From contig OZ025255.1 in the NCBI GenBank assembly GCA_964019135.1, forward strand, positions 5,084,001-5,148,000: a stretch of DNA of 64,000 nt, read 5' to 3'. This stretch comes from Arenicola marina. Lineage: Eukaryota > Annelida > Polychaeta > Arenicolidae. The position numbers were made by a program, and so were the translations under genes. This document shows positions 13,169 to 27,807 of this stretch, piece after piece; within the stretch, counting starts at the first letter, position 1, and each line of letters starts with the position of its first letter. The notes beneath the pieces are model-generated. The model was given only the letters and a program-made list of their open reading frames with translations. It did not search any database and was not told the origin of the DNA.

Positions 13169-14391
13169 ACTACATGTACAATGTGTCACCGCTATGACGT
13201 CAGTACTACATGTACAATGTGTCACCGCCCTGACGTCAGTACTACATGTACAAGGTGTCACCGCCCTGGCGTCAGTACTACATGTACAATGTGTCACCGC
13301 CCTGACGTCAGTACTACATGTACAATGTGTCACCGCCCTGACGTCAGTACTACATGTACAATGTGTCACCGCCCTGACGTCAGTACTGCATGTACAAGGT
13401 GTCACCGCCTTGACGTCAGTACTACATGTACACTGTGTCACCGCCCTGACGTCAGTACTACATGTACACTGTGTCACCGCCCCGACGTCAGTACTACATG
13501 TACACTGTGTCACCGCCCGGACGTCAGTACTTCATGTACACTGTGTCACCGCCCTGACGTCAGTACTATATGTACACTGTGTCACCGCCCTGACGTCAGT
13601 ACTACATGTACACTGTGTCACCGCCCTGACGTCAGTACTACATGTACACTGTGTCACCGCCCCGACGTCAGTACTACATGTACACTGTGTCACCGCCCTG
13701 ACGTCAGTACTACATGTACACTGTGTCACCGCCCTGACGTCAGTACTATATGTACACTGTGTCACCGCCCTGACGTCAGTACTACATGTACACTGTGTCA
13801 CCGCCCTGACGTCAGTACTATATGTACACTGTGTCACCGCCCGGACGTCAGTACTACATGTACACTGTGTCACCGCCCTGACGTCAGTACTGCATGTACA
13901 CTGTGTCACCGCCCTGACGTCAGTACTACATGTACACTGTGTCACCGCCCTGACGTCAGTACTACATGTACACTGTGTCAACGCCCTGACGTCAGTACTA
14001 CATGTACACTGTGTCACCGCCCTGACGTCAGTACTACATGTACAATGTGTCACCGCCCTGACGTCAGTACTATATGCACACTGTGTCACCGCCCTGACGT
14101 CAGTACTACATGTACACTGTGTCACCGCCCTGACGTCAGTACTACATGTACACTGTGTCACCGCCCTGACGTCAGTACTACATGTACACTGTGTCACCGC
14201 CCTGACGTCAGTACTACATGTACAATGTGTCACCGCCCTGATGTCAGTACTGCATGTACACTGTGTCACCGCCCTGATGTCAGTACTACATGTACACTGT
14301 GTCACCGCCCTGACGTCAGTACTATATGTACACTGTGTCACCGCCCTGACGTCAGTACTACATGTACAATGTGTCACCGCCCTGACGTCAG
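13169..14391. repeat. Block of 34 monomers
   Basis: Head matches 5254-6332 and 19788-20974 (CAAGG with CTGGCG, then three CAATG). GTACTTCATG near 13530 is a private change. CCCCGACG and CCCGGACG monomers alternate with ACTATATG monomers. The closing mark at 14392 follows a CAATG monomer. Confidence 0.8.
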
Positions 14392-15146
14392 ACTACATGT
14401 ACAATGTGTCACCGCTATGACGTCAGTACTACATGTACAATGTGTCACCGCCCTGACGTCAGTACTACATGTACAACGTGTCACCGCCCTGACGTCAGTA
14501 CTACATGTACACTGTGTCACCGCCCTGACGTCAGTACTACATGTACAATGTGTCACCGCCCTGACGTCAGTACTACATGTACAATGTGTCACCGCCCTGA
14601 CGTCAGTACTACATGTACACTGTGTCAACGCCCTGACGTCAGTACTACATGTACACTGTGTCACCGCCCTGACGTCAGTACTACATGTACAATGTGTCAC
14701 CGCCCTGACGTCAGTACTATATGCACACTGTGTCACCGCCCTGACGTCAGTACTACATGTACACTGTGTCACCGCCCTGACGTCAGTACTACATGTACAC
14801 TGTGTCACCGCCCTGACGTCAGTACTACATGTACACTGTGTCACCGCCCTGACGTCAGTACTACATGTACAATGTGTCACCGCCCTGATGTCAGTACTGC
14901 ATGTACACTGTGTCACCGCCCTGATGTCAGTACTACATGTACTCTGTGTCACCACCCTGACGTCAGTACTGTATGTACACTGTGTCACCGCCCTGACGTC
15001 AGTACTACATGTACAAGGTGTCACCGCCCTGACGTCAGTACTACATGTACACTGTGTCACCGCCCTGACGTCAGTACTATATGTACACTGTGTCACCGCC
15101 CTGACGTCAGTACTACATGTACAATGTGTCACCGCCCTGACGTCAG
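14392..15146. repeat. Block of 21 monomers (21-mer family)
   Basis: Same length and order as 22414-23168 and 26154-26908, including CACCACCCTGACG with ACTGTATG near 14952. It has ordinary ACATGTACAACG where the other two have ACTAAATG, so it sits outside their most recent copy. Confidence 0.85.
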
Positions 15147-16045
15147 ACTACATGTACAATGTGTCACCGCTATGACGTCAGTACTACATGTACAATGTGT
15201 CACCGCCCTGACGTCAGTACTACATGTACAACGTGTCACCGCCCTGACGTCAGTACTACATGTACACTGTGTCACCGCCCTGACGTCAGTACTACATGTA
15301 CAATGTGTCACCGCCCTGACGTCAGTACTACATGTACAATGTGTCACCGCCCTGACGTCAGTACTGCATGTACAAGGTGTCACCGCCCTGACGTCAGTAC
15401 TGCATGTACACTGTGTCACCGCCCTGACGTCAGTACTACATGTACACTGTGTCACCGCCCCGACGTCAGTACTACATGTACACTGTGTCACCGCCCTGAC
15501 GTCAGTACTACATGTACACTGTGTCAACGCCCTGACGTCAGTACTACATGTACACTGTGTCACCGCCCTGACGTCAGTACTACATGTACAATGTGTCACC
15601 GCCCTGACGTCAGTACTATATGCACACTGTGTCACCGCCCTGACGTCAGTACTACATGTACACTGTGTCACCGCCCTGACGTCAGTACTACATGTACACT
15701 GTGTCACCGCCCTGACGTCAGTACTACATGTACACTGTGTCACCGCCCTGACGTCAGTACTACATGTACAATGTGTCACCGCCCTGATGTCAGTACTGCA
15801 TGTACACTGTGTCACCGCCCTGATGTCAGTACTACATGCACTCTGTGTCACCGCCCTGACGTCAGTACTGTATGTACACTGTGTCACCGCCCTGACGTCA
15901 GTACTACATGTACAAGGTGCCACCGCCCTGTCGTCAGTACTACATGTACACTGTGTCACCGCCCTGACGTCAGTACTATATGTACACTGTGTCACCGCCC
16001 TGACGTCAGTACTACATGTACAATGTGTCACCGCCCTGACGTCAG
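15147..16045. repeat. Block of 25 monomers (25-mer family)
   Basis: Matches 6584-7482, 23169-24067 and 26909-27807 in length and order, with ACATGCACTCTG at about 15834 and GTGCCACCGCCCTGTCG at about 15918. It lacks the ACATGGACACTG change carried by the two copies at 23.5 and 27.2 kb. Confidence 0.85.
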
Positions 16046-19000
16046 ACTACATGTACAATGTGTCACCGCTATGACGTCAGTACTACATGTACAATGTGTC
16101 ACCGCCCTGACGTCAGTACTACATGTACAACGTGTCACCGCCCTGACGTCAGTACTACATGTACACTGTGTCACCGCCCTGACGTCAGTACTACATGTAC
16201 AATGTGTCACCGCCCTGACGTCAGTACTACATGTACAATGTGTCACCGCCCTGACGTCAGTACTGCATGTACAAGGTGTCACCGCCCTGACGTCAGTACT
16301 ACATGTACACTGTGTCACCGCCCTGACGTCAGTACTACATGTACAATGTGTCACCGCCCTGACGTCAGTACTACATGTACAATGTGTCACCGCCCTGACG
16401 TCAGTACTGCATGTACAAGGTGTCACCGCCCTGACGTCAGTACTACATGTACAATGTGTCACCGCCTGACGTAAATACTACATGTACACTGTATCACCAC
16501 CCTGACGTCAGTACTACATGTACACTGTGTCACCGCCCTGACGTCAGTACTACATGTACAATGTGTCACCGCCCTGACGTCAGTACTACATGTACAAGGT
16601 GTCACCGCCCTGACGTCAGTACTACATGTACACTGTGTCACCGCCCTGACGTCAGTACTGCATGTACACTGTGTCACCGCCCTGACGTCAGTACTACATG
16701 TACACTGTGTCACCGCCCTGACGTCAGTACTACATGTACAATGTGTCACCGCCCTGACGTCAGTACTACATGTACACTCTGTCACCGCCCTGACGTCAGT
16801 ACTACATGTACAATGCGACACCGCCCTGACGTCAGTACTACATTTACACTGTGTCACCGCCTTGACGTCAGTACAATATGTACAATGTGTCACCGCCCTG
16901 ACCTCAGTACTACATGTACACTGTGTCACCGCCCTGACGTCAGTACTGCATGTACAACGTGTCATCGCCCCAACGTCAGTACTACATGTACAAGGTGTCA
17001 CCGCCCTGTCGTCAGTACTACATGTACAAGCTGTCACCGCCCTGGCGTCAGTACTACATGTACAAGAAGTCACCGCCCTGACGTCAGTACTACATGTACA
17101 CAGTGTCATCGCCCTGACGTCAGTACTACATGTACAATGTGTCGCCGCCCTGACGTCAGTACTACATGTACACTGTGTCACCGCCCTGACGTCAGTACCA
17201 CATGTACACTGTGTCACCGCCCTGACGTCAGTACTACATGTACAATGTGTCACCGCGCTGACGTCAGTACTACATGTACAATGTGTCACCGCCCTGACGT
17301 CAGTACTACATGTACACTGTGTCACCGCCCTGACGTCAGTACTACATATACAATGTGCCACCGCCCTGACGTCAGTACTACATGTACAATGTGTCACCGC
17401 CCTGACGTCAGTACTACATGTACATTGTGTCACCGCCCTGACGTCAGTACTACATGTACACTGTGTCACCGCCCTGACGTCAGTACCACATGTACAATGT
17501 GTCACCGCCCTGACGTCAGTACTACATGTACATTGTGTCACCGCCCTGACGTCAGTACTACATGTACAATGTGTCACCGCCCTGACGTCAGTACCACATG
17601 TACACTGTGTCACCGCCCTGACGTCAGTACTACATGTACAATGTGTCACCGCCCTGACGTCAGTACTACATGTACAAGTTGTCACCGACCTGACGTCAGT
17701 ACTACATGTACACTGTGTCACCGCCCTGACGTCAGTACTACATGTACACTGTGTCACCGCCCTGGCGTCAGTACTACATGTACACTGTGTCACCGCCCTG
17801 GCGTCAGTACTACATGTACACTGTGTCACCGCCCTGGCGTCAGTACTACATGTACAAGTTGTCACCGACCTGACGTCAGTACTACATGTACACTGTGTCA
17901 CCGCCCTGGCGTCAGTACTACATGTACACTGTGTCACCGCCCTGGCGTCAGTACTACATGTACACTGTGTCACCGCCCTGACGTCAGTACTACATGTACA
18001 CTGTGTCATAGCCCTGACGTCAGTACTACATGTACAATGTGTCACCGCCCTGACGTCAGTACTACATGTACAAGGTGTCACCGCCCTGGCGTCAGTACTA
18101 CATGTACAATGTGTCACCGCCCTGACGTCAGTACTACATGTACACTGTGTCACCGCCCTGACGTCAGTACTGCATGTACACTGTGTCACCGCCCTGACGT
18201 CAGTACTACATGTACACTGTGTCACCGCCCTGACGTCAGTACTACATGTACAATGTGTCACCGCCCTGACGTCAGTACTACATGTACACTCTGTCACCGC
18301 CCTGACGTCAGTACTACATGTACAATGCGTCACCGCCCTGACGTCAGTACTACATTTACACTGTGTCACCGCCTTGACGTCAGTACAATATGTACAATGT
18401 GTCACCGCCCTGACCTCAGTACTACATGTACACTGTGTCACCGCCCTGACGTCAGTACTGCATGTACAACGTGTCATCGCCCCAACGTCAGTACTACATG
18501 TACAAGGTGTCACCGCCCTGTCGTCAGTACTACATGTACAAGCTGTCACCGCCCTGGCGTCAGTACTACATGTACAAGAAGTCACCGCCCTGACGTCAGT
18601 ACTACATGTACACAGTGTCATCGCCCTGACGTCAGTACTACATGTACAATGTGTCGCCGCCCTGACGTCAGTACTACATGTACACTGTGTCACCGCCCTG
18701 ACGTCAGTACTACATGTACACTGTGTCACCGCCCTGGCGTCAGTACTACATGTACACTGTGTCACCGCCCTGGCGTCAGTACTACATGTACACTGTGTCA
18801 CCGCCCTGGCGTCAGTACTACATGTACAAGTTGTCACCGACCTGACGTCAGTACTACATGTACACTGTGTCACCGCCCTGGCGTCAGTACTACATGTACA
18901 CTGTGTCACCGCCCTGGCGTCAGTACTACATGTACACTGTGTCACCGCCCTGACGTCAGTACTACATGTACACTGTGTCACCGCCCTGACGTCAGTACTA

Positions 19001-19787
19001 CATGTACACTGTGTCACCGCCCTGACGTCAGTACTACATGTACACTGTGTCACCGCCCCGACGTCAGTACTACATGTACACTGTGTCACCGCCCTGACGT
19101 CAGTACTGCATGTACACTGTGTCACCGCCCTGACGTCAGTACTACATGTACACTGTGTCACCGCCCTGACGTCAGTACTACATGTACACTGTGTCACCGC
19201 CCTGACGTCAGTACTACATGTACACTGTGTCACCGCCCTGGCGTCAGTACTACATGTACACTGTGTCACCGCCCTGGCGTCAGTACTACATGTACAAGTT
19301 GTCACCGACCTGACGTCAGTACTACATGTACACTGTGTCACCGCCCTGGCGTCAGTACTACATGTACACTGTGTCACCGCCCTGGCGTCAGTACTACATG
19401 TACACTGTGTCACCGCCCTGGCGTCAGTACTACATGTACAAGTTGTCACCGACCTGACGTCAGTACTACATGTACACTGTGTCACCGCCCTGGCGTCAGT
19501 ACTACATGTACACTGTGTCACCGCCCTGGCGTCAGTACTACATGTACACTGTGTCACAGCCCTGACGTCAGTACTACATGTACAATGTGTCACCGCCCTG
19601 ACGTCAGTACTACATGTACACTGTGTCAAAGCCCTGGCGTCAGTACTACATGTACACTGTGTCACCGCCCTGACGTCAGTACTACATGTACAAGGTGTCA
19701 CCGCCCCGACGTCAGTACTACATGTGCAAGATGTCACCGCCCAGATGTCAGTACTACATGTACACTGTGTCACCGCCCTGACGTCAG
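16046..19787. repeat. Block of 104 monomers with one private frame change
   Basis: Cassettes start at 16811 and 18323, 1,512 bp apart. The GTAAATAC monomer at 16471 is preceded by CACCGCCTGACG, one C short of every other copy. CTGGCG runs lie near 17,760-17,960 and 18,730-19,550. From about 17,881 the block matches the left edge of the window. The closing mark at 19788 follows a CACTG monomer, and CCCAGATGTCAG near 19741 is private. Confidence 0.85.
16459..16472. other. Private one-base deletion
   Basis: Reads CACCGCCTGACG, one C fewer than the corresponding place in the related copies ending in GTAAATAC at 4421, 7909, 8844, 12516 and 28234. It is the only net length change in the window that is not at the CAGTACT site. 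Confidence 0.9.
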
Positions 19788-20974
19788 ACTACATGTACAA
19801 TGTGTCACCGCTATGACGTCAGTACTACATGTACAATGTGTCACCGCCCTGACGTCAGTACTACATGTACAAGGTGTCACCGCCCTGGCGTCAGTACTAC
19901 ATGTACAATGTGTCACCGCCCTGACGTCAGTACTACATGTACAATGTGTCACCGCCCTGACGTCAGTACTACATGTACAATGTGTCACCGCCCTGACGTC
20001 AGTACTGCATGTACAAGGTGTCACCGCCTTGACGTCAGTACTACATGTACACTGTGTCACCGCCCTGACGTCAGTACTACATGTACACTGTGTCACCGCC
20101 CCGACGTCAATACTACATGTACACTGTGTCACCGCCCTGACGTCAGTACTACATGTACACTGTGTCACCGCCCTGACGTCAGTACTATATGTACACTGTG
20201 TCACCGCCCTGACGTCAGTACTACATGTACACTGTGTCACCGCCCTGACGTCAGTACTATATGTACACTGTGTCACCGCCCGGACGTCAGTACTACATGT
20301 ACACTGTGTCACCGCCCTGACGTCAGTACTGCATGTACACTGTGTCACCGCCCTGACGTCAGTACTACATGTACACTGTGTCACCGCCCCGACGTCAGTA
20401 CTACATGTACACTGTGTCACCGCCCTGACGTCAGTACTACATGTACACTGTGTCAACGCCCTGACGTCAGTACTACATGTACACTGTGTCACCGCCCTGA
20501 CGTCAGTACTACATGTACAATGTGTCACCGCCCTGACGTCAGTACTATATGCACACTGTGTCACCGCCCTGACGTCAGTACTACATGTACACTGTGTCAC
20601 CGCCCTGACGTCAGTACTACATGTACACTGTGTCACCGCCCTGACGTCAGTACTACATGTACACTGTGTCACCGCCCTGACGTCAGTACTACATGTACAA
20701 TGTGTCACCGCCCTGATGTCAGTACTGCATGTACACTGTGTCACCGCCCTTATGTCAGTACTACATGTACTCTGTGTCACCGCCCTGACGTCAGTACTGT
20801 ATGTACACTGTGTCACCGCCCTGACGTCAGTACTACATGTACAAGGTGTCACCGCCCTGACGTCAGTACTACATGTACACTGTGTCACCGCCCTGACGTC
20901 AGTACTATATGTACACTGTGTCACCGCCCTGACGTCAGTACTACATGTACAATGTGTCACCGCCCTGACGTCAG
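19788..20974. repeat. Block of 33 monomers
   Basis: Partner of 1908-3022 with two more CAATG monomers near the head. GTCAATAC at 20106 follows CCCCGACG and is private in the left half. CCCTTATGTCAG at 20747 is shared with 2795 and 24487. The last 12 monomers are the left end of the 3,740-bp duplication. Confidence 0.85.
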
Positions 20975-22413
20975 ACTACATGTACAATGTGTCACCGCTA
21001 TGACGTCAGTACTACATGTACAATGTGTCACCGCCCTGACGTCAGTACTACATGTACAACGTGTCACCGCCCTGACGTCAGTACTACATGTACACTGTGT
21101 CACCGCCCTGACGTCAGTACTACATGTACAATGTGTCACCGCCCTGACGTCAGTACTACATGTACAATGTGTCACCGCCCTGACGTCAGTACTGCATGTA
21201 CAAGGTGTCACCGCCCTGACGTCAGTACTGCATGTACACTGTGTCACCGCCCTGACGTCAGTACTACATGTACACTGTGTCACCGCCCCGACGTCAGTAC
21301 TACATGTACACTGTGTCACCGCCCTGACGTCAGTACTACATGTACACTGTGTCAACGCCCTGACGTCAGTACTACATGTACACTGTGTCACCGCCCTGAC
21401 GTCAGTACTACATGTACAATGTGTCACCGCCCTGACGTCAGTACTATATGCACACTGTGTCACCGCCCTGACGTCAGTACTACATGTACACTGTGTCACC
21501 GCCCTGACGTCAGTACTACATGTACAATGTGTCACCGCCCTGACGTCCGTACTACATGTACAATGTGTCACCGCCCTGACGTCAGTACTGCATGTACAAG
21601 GTGTCACCGCCCTGACGTCAGTACTGCATGTACACTGTGTCACCGCCCTGACGTCAGTACTACATGTACACTGTGTCACCGCCCCGACGTCAGTACTACA
21701 TGTACACTGTGTCACCGCCCTGACGTCAGTACTACATGTACACTGTGTCAACGCCCTGACGTCAGTACTACATGTACACTGTGTCACCGCCCTGACGTCA
21801 GTACTACATGTACAATGTGTCACCGCCCTGACGTCAGTACTATATGCACACTGTGTCACCGCCCTGACGTCAGTACTACATGTACACTGTGTCACCGCCC
21901 TGACGTCAGTACTACATGTACACTGTGTCACCGCCCTGACGTCAGTACTACATGTACACTGTGTCACCGCCCTGACGTCAGTACTACATGTACACTGTGT
22001 CAACGCCCTGACGTCAGTACTACATGTACACTGTGTCACCGCCCTGACGTCAGTACTACATGTACAATGTGTCACCGCCCTGACGTCAGTACTATATGCA
22101 CACTGTGTCACCGCCCTGACGTCAGTACTACATGTACACTGTGTCACCGCCCTGACGTCAGTACTACATGTACACTGTGTCACCGCCCTGACGTCAGTAC
22201 TACATGTACACTGTGTCACCGCCCTGACGTCAGTACTACATGTACAATGTGTCACCGCCCTGATGTCAGTACTGCATGTACACTGTGTCACCGCCCTGAT
22301 GTCAGTACTACATGTACACTGTGTCACCGCCCTGACGTCAGTACTATATGTACACTGTGTCACCGCCCTGACGTCAGTACTACATGTACAATGTGTCACC
22401 GCCCTGACGTCAG
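20975..22413. repeat. Block of 40 monomers, copy 1
   Basis: Matches 24715-26153 monomer for monomer at an offset of 3,740 bp. CAACGCCC occurs three times, at spacing that shows an internal copy of an 11-monomer stretch. TGACGTCCGT near 21548 is private to this copy. Confidence 0.9.
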
Positions 22414-23168
22414 ACTACATGTACAATGTGTCACCGCTATGACGTCAGTACTACATGTACAATGTGTCACCGCCCTGACGTCAGTACTAAATGTACAACG
22501 TGTCACCGCCCTGACGTCAGTACTACATGTACACTGTGTCACCGCCCTGACGTCAGTACTACATGTACAATGTGTCACCGCCCTGACGTCAGTACTACAT
22601 GTACAATGTGTCACCGCCCTGACGTCAGTACTACATGTACACTGTGTCAACGCCCTGACGTCAGTACTACATGTACACTGTGTCACCGCCCTGACGTCAG
22701 TACTACATGTACAATGTGTCACCGCCCTGACGTCAGTACTATATGCACACTGTGTCACCGCCCTGACGTCAGTACTACATGTACACTGTGTCACCGCCCT
22801 GACGTCAGTACTACATGTACACTGTGTCACCGCCCTGACGTCAGTACTACATGTACACTGTGTCACCGCCCTGACGTCAGTACTACATGTACAATGTGTC
22901 ACCGCCCTGATGTCAGTACTGCATGTACACTGTGTCACCGCCCTGATGTCAGTACTACATGTACTCTGTGTCACCACCCTGACGTCAGTACTGTATGTAC
23001 ACTGTGTCACCGCCCTGACGTCAGTACTACATGTACAAGGTGTCACCGCCCTGACGTCAGTACTACATGTACACTGTGTCACCGCCCTGACGTCAGTACT
23101 ATATGTACACTGTGTCACCGCCCTGACGTCAGTACTACATGTACAATGTGTCACCGCCCTGACGTCAG
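22414..23168. repeat. Block of 21 monomers, copy 1
   Basis: Matches 26154-26908 at an offset of 3,740 bp, sharing ACTAAATGTACAACG at 22487. CACCACCCTGACG with ACTGTATG lies near 22972. Confidence 0.9.
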
Positions 23169-24067
23169 ACTACATGTACAATGTGTCACCGCTATGACGT
23201 CAGTACTACATGTACAATGTGTCACCGCCCTGACGTCAGTACTACATGTACAACGTGTCACCGCCCTGACGTCAGTACTACATGTACACTGTGTCACCGC
23301 CCTGACGTCAGTACTACATGTACAATGTGTCACCGCCCTGACGTCAGTACTACATGTACAATGTGTCACCGCCCTGACGTCAGTACTGCATGTACAAGGT
23401 GTCACCGCCCTGACGTCAGTACTGCATGTACACTGTGTCACCGCCCTGACGTCAGTACTACATGTACACTGTGTCACCGCCCCGACGTCAGTACTACATG
23501 GACACTGTGTCACCGCCCTGACGTCAGTACTACATGTACACTGTGTCAACGCCCTGACGTCAGTACTACATGTACACTGTGTCACCGCCCTGACGTCAGT
23601 ACTACATGTACAATGTGTCACCGCCCTGACGTCAGTACTATATGCACACTGTGTCACCGCCCTGACGTCAGTACTACATGTACACTGTGTCACCGCCCTG
23701 ACGTCAGTACTACATGTACACTGTGTCACCGCCCTGACGTCAGTACTACATGTACACTGTGTCACCGCCCTGACGTCAGTACTACATGTACAATGTGTCA
23801 CCGCCCTGATGTCAGTACTGCATGTACACTGTGTCACCGCCCTGATGTCAGTACTACATGCACTCTGTGTCACCGCCCTGACGTCAGTACTGTATGTACA
23901 CTGTGTCACCGCCCTGACGTCAGTACTACATGTACAAGGTGCCACCGCCCTGTCGTCAGTACTACATGTACACTGTGTCACCGCCCTGACGTCAGTACTA
24001 TATGTACACTGTGTCACCGCCCTGACGTCAGTACTACATGTACAATGTGTCACCGCCCTGACGTCAG
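23169..24067. repeat. Block of 25 monomers, copy 1
   Basis: Matches 26909-27807 at an offset of 3,740 bp, sharing the rare ACATGGACACTG at 23497. Otherwise it is a member of the 25-mer family with GCACTCTG and GTGCCACC. Confidence 0.9.
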
Positions 24068-24714
24068 ACTACATGTACAATGTGTCACCGCTATGACGTC
24101 AGTACTACATGTACAATGTGTCACCGCCCTGACGTCAGTACTACATGTACAACGTGTCACCGCCCTGACGTCAGTACTACATGTACACTGTGTCACCGCC
24201 CTGACGTCAGTACTACATGTACAATGTGTCACCGCCCTGACGTCAGTACTACATGTACAATGTGTCACCGCCCTGACGTCAGTACTGCATGTACAAGGTG
24301 TCACCGCCCTGACGTCAGTACTACATGTACACTGTGTCACCGCCCTGACGTCAGTACTACATGTACACTGTGTCACCGCCCTGACGTCAGTACTACATGT
24401 ACACTGTGTCACCGCCCTGACGTCAGTACTACATGTACAATGTGTCACCGCCCTGATGTCAGTACTGCATGTACACTGTGTCACCGCCCTTATGTCAGTA
24501 CTACATGTACTCTGTGTCACCGCCCTGACGTCAGTACTGTATGTACACTGTGTCACCGCCCTGACGTCAGTACTACATGTACAAGGTGTCACCGCCCTGA
24601 CGTCAGTACTACATGTACACTGTGTCACCGCCCTGACGTCAGTACTATATGTACACTGTGTCACCGCCCTGACGTCAGTACTACATGTACAATGTGTCAC
24701 CGCCCTGACGTCAG
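24068..24714. repeat. Block of 18 monomers, duplication boundary
   Basis: The first six or seven monomers match the usual CAACG-type head; the last 12 match the end of 19788-20974, including CCCTTATGTCAG at 24487. The switch near 24,310 marks the join of the 3,740-bp tandem copies. Confidence 0.85.
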
Positions 24715-26153
24715 ACTACATGTACAATGTGTCACCGCTATGACGTCAGTACTACATGTACAATGTGTCACCGCCCTGACGTCAGTACTACATGTACAAC
24801 GTGTCACCGCCCTGACGTCAGTACTACATGTACACTGTGTCACCGCCCTGACGTCAGTACTACATGTACAATGTGTCACCGCCCTGACGTCAGTACTACA
24901 TGTACAATGTGTCACCGCCCTGACGTCAGTACTGCATGTACAAGGTGTCACCGCCCTGACGTCAGTACTGCATGTACACTGTGTCACCGCCCTGACGTCA
25001 GTACTACATGTACACTGTGTCACCGCCCCGACGTCAGTACTACATGTACACTGTGTCACCGCCCTGACGTCAGTACTACATGTACACTGTGTCAACGCCC
25101 TGACGTCAGTACTACATGTACACTGTGTCACCGCCCTGACGTCAGTACTACATGTACAATGTGTCACCGCCCTGACGTCAGTACTATATGCACACTGTGT
25201 CACCGCCCTGACGTCAGTACTACATGTACACTGTGTCACCGCCCTGACGTCAGTACTACATGTACAATGTGTCACCGCCCTGACGTCAGTACTACATGTA
25301 CAATGTGTCACCGCCCTGACGTCAGTACTGCATGTACAAGGTGTCACCGCCCTGACGTCAGTACTGCATGTACACTGTGTCACCGCCCTGACGTCAGTAC
25401 TACATGTACACTGTGTCACCGCCCCGACGTCAGTACTACATGTACACTGTGTCACCGCCCTGACGTCAGTACTACATGTACACTGTGTCAACGCCCTGAC
25501 GTCAGTACTACATGTACACTGTGTCACCGCCCTGACGTCAGTACTACATGTACAATGTGTCACCGCCCTGACGTCAGTACTATATGCACACTGTGTCACC
25601 GCCCTGACGTCAGTACTACATGTACACTGTGTCACCGCCCTGACGTCAGTGCTACATGTACACTGTGTCACCGCCCTGACGTCAGTACTACATGTACACT
25701 GTGTCACCGCCCTGACGTCAGTACTACATGTACACTGTGTCAACGCCCTGACGTCAGTACTACATGTACACTGTGTCACCGCCCTGACGTCAGTACTACA
25801 TGTACAATGTGTCACCGCCCTGACGTCAGTACTATATGCACACTGTGTCACCGCCCTGACGTCAGTACTACATGTACACTGTGTCACCGCCCTGACGTCA
25901 GTACTACATGTACACTGTGTCACCGCCCTGACGTCAGTACTACATGTACACTGTGTCACCGCCCTGACGTCAGTACTACATGTACAATGTGTCACCGCCC
26001 TGATGTCAGTACTGCATGTACACTGTGTCACCGCCCTGATGTCAGTACTACATGTACACTGTGTCACCGCCCTGACGTCAGTACTATATGTACACTGTGT
26101 CACCGCCCTGACGTCAGTACTACATGTACAATGTGTCACCGCCCTGACGTCAG
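24715..26153. repeat. Block of 40 monomers, copy 2
   Basis: Second copy of 20975-22413. GTGCTACATG at about 25650 is private; the corresponding place in copy 1 (about 21910) has the common base. Confidence 0.9.
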
Positions 26154-26908
26154 ACTACATGTACAATGTGTCACCGCTATGACGTCAGTACTACATGTAC
26201 AATGTGTCACCGCCCTGACGTCAGTACTAAATGTACAACGTGTCACCGCCCTGACGTCAGTACTACATGTACACTGTGTCACCGCCCTGACGTCAGTACT
26301 ACATGTACAATGTGTCACCGCCCTGACGTCAGTACTACATGTACAATGTGTCACCGCCCTGACGTCAGTACTACATGTACACTGTGTCAACGCCCTGACG
26401 TCAGTACTACATGTACACTGTGTCACCGCCCTGACGTCAGTACTACATGTACAATGTGTCACCGCCCTGACGTCAGTACTATATGCACACTGTGTCACCG
26501 CCCTGACGTCAGTACTACATGTACACTGTGTCACCGCCCTGACGTCAGTACTACATGTACACTGTGTCACCGCCCTGACGTCAGTACTACATGTACACTG
26601 TGTCACCGCCCTGACGTCAGTACTACATGTACAATGTGTCACCGCCCTGATGTCAGTACTGCATGTACACTGTGTCACCGCCCTGATGTCAGTACTACAT
26701 GTACTCTGTGTCACCACCCTGACGTCAGTACTGTATGTACACTGTGTCACCGCCCTGACGTCAGTACTACATGTACAAGGTGTCACCGCCCTGACGTCAG
26801 TACTACATGTACACTGTGTCACCGCCCTGACGTCAGTACTATATGTACACTGTGTCACCGCCCTGACGTCAGTACTACATGTACAATGTGTCACCGCCCT
26901 GACGTCAG
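26154..26908. repeat. Block of 21 monomers, copy 2
   Basis: Second copy of 22414-23168, with ACTAAATG at 26227. I saw no difference between the two by eye. Confidence 0.9.
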
Positions 26909-27807
26909 ACTACATGTACAATGTGTCACCGCTATGACGTCAGTACTACATGTACAATGTGTCACCGCCCTGACGTCAGTACTACATGTACAACGTGTCA
27001 CCGCCCTGACGTCAGTACTACATGTACACTGTGTCACCGCCCTGACGTCAGTACTACATGTACAATGTGTCACCGCCCTGACGTCAGTACTACATGTACA
27101 ATGTGTCACCGCCCTGACGTCAGTACTGCATGTACAAGGTGTCACCGCCCTGACGTCAGTACTGCATGTACACTGTGTCACCGCCCTGACGTCAGTACTA
27201 CATGTACACTGTGTCACCGCCCCGACGTCAGTACTACATGGACACTGTGTCACCGCCCTGACGTCAGTACTACATGTACACTGTGTCAACGCCCTGACGT
27301 CAGTACTACATGTACACTGTGTCACCGCCCTGACGTCAGTACTACATGTACAATGTGTCACCGCCCTGACGTCAGTACTATATGCACACTGTGTCACCGC
27401 CCTGACGTCAGTACTACATGTACACTGTGTCACCGAACTGACGTCAGTACTACATGTACACTGTGTCACCGCCCTGACGTCAGTACTACATGTACACTGT
27501 GTCACCGCCCTGACGTCAGTACTACATGTACAATGTGTCACCGCCCTGATGTCAGTACTGCATGTACACTGTGTCACCGCCCTGATGTCAGTACTACATG
27601 CACTCTGTGTCACCGCCCTGACGTCAGTACTGTATGTACACTGTGTCACCGCCCTGACGTCAGTACTACATGTACAAGGTGCCACCGCCCTGTCGTCAGT
27701 ACTACATGTACACTGTGTCACCGCCCTGACGTCAGTACTATATGTACACTGTGTCACCGCCCTGACGTCAGTACTACATGTACAATGTGTCACCGCCCTG
27801 ACGTCAG
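26909..27807. repeat. Block of 25 monomers, copy 2
   Basis: Second copy of 23169-24067, with ACATGGACACTG at 27237. CACCGAACTGACG near 27436 is a private change of two neighbouring bases. Confidence 0.9.
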
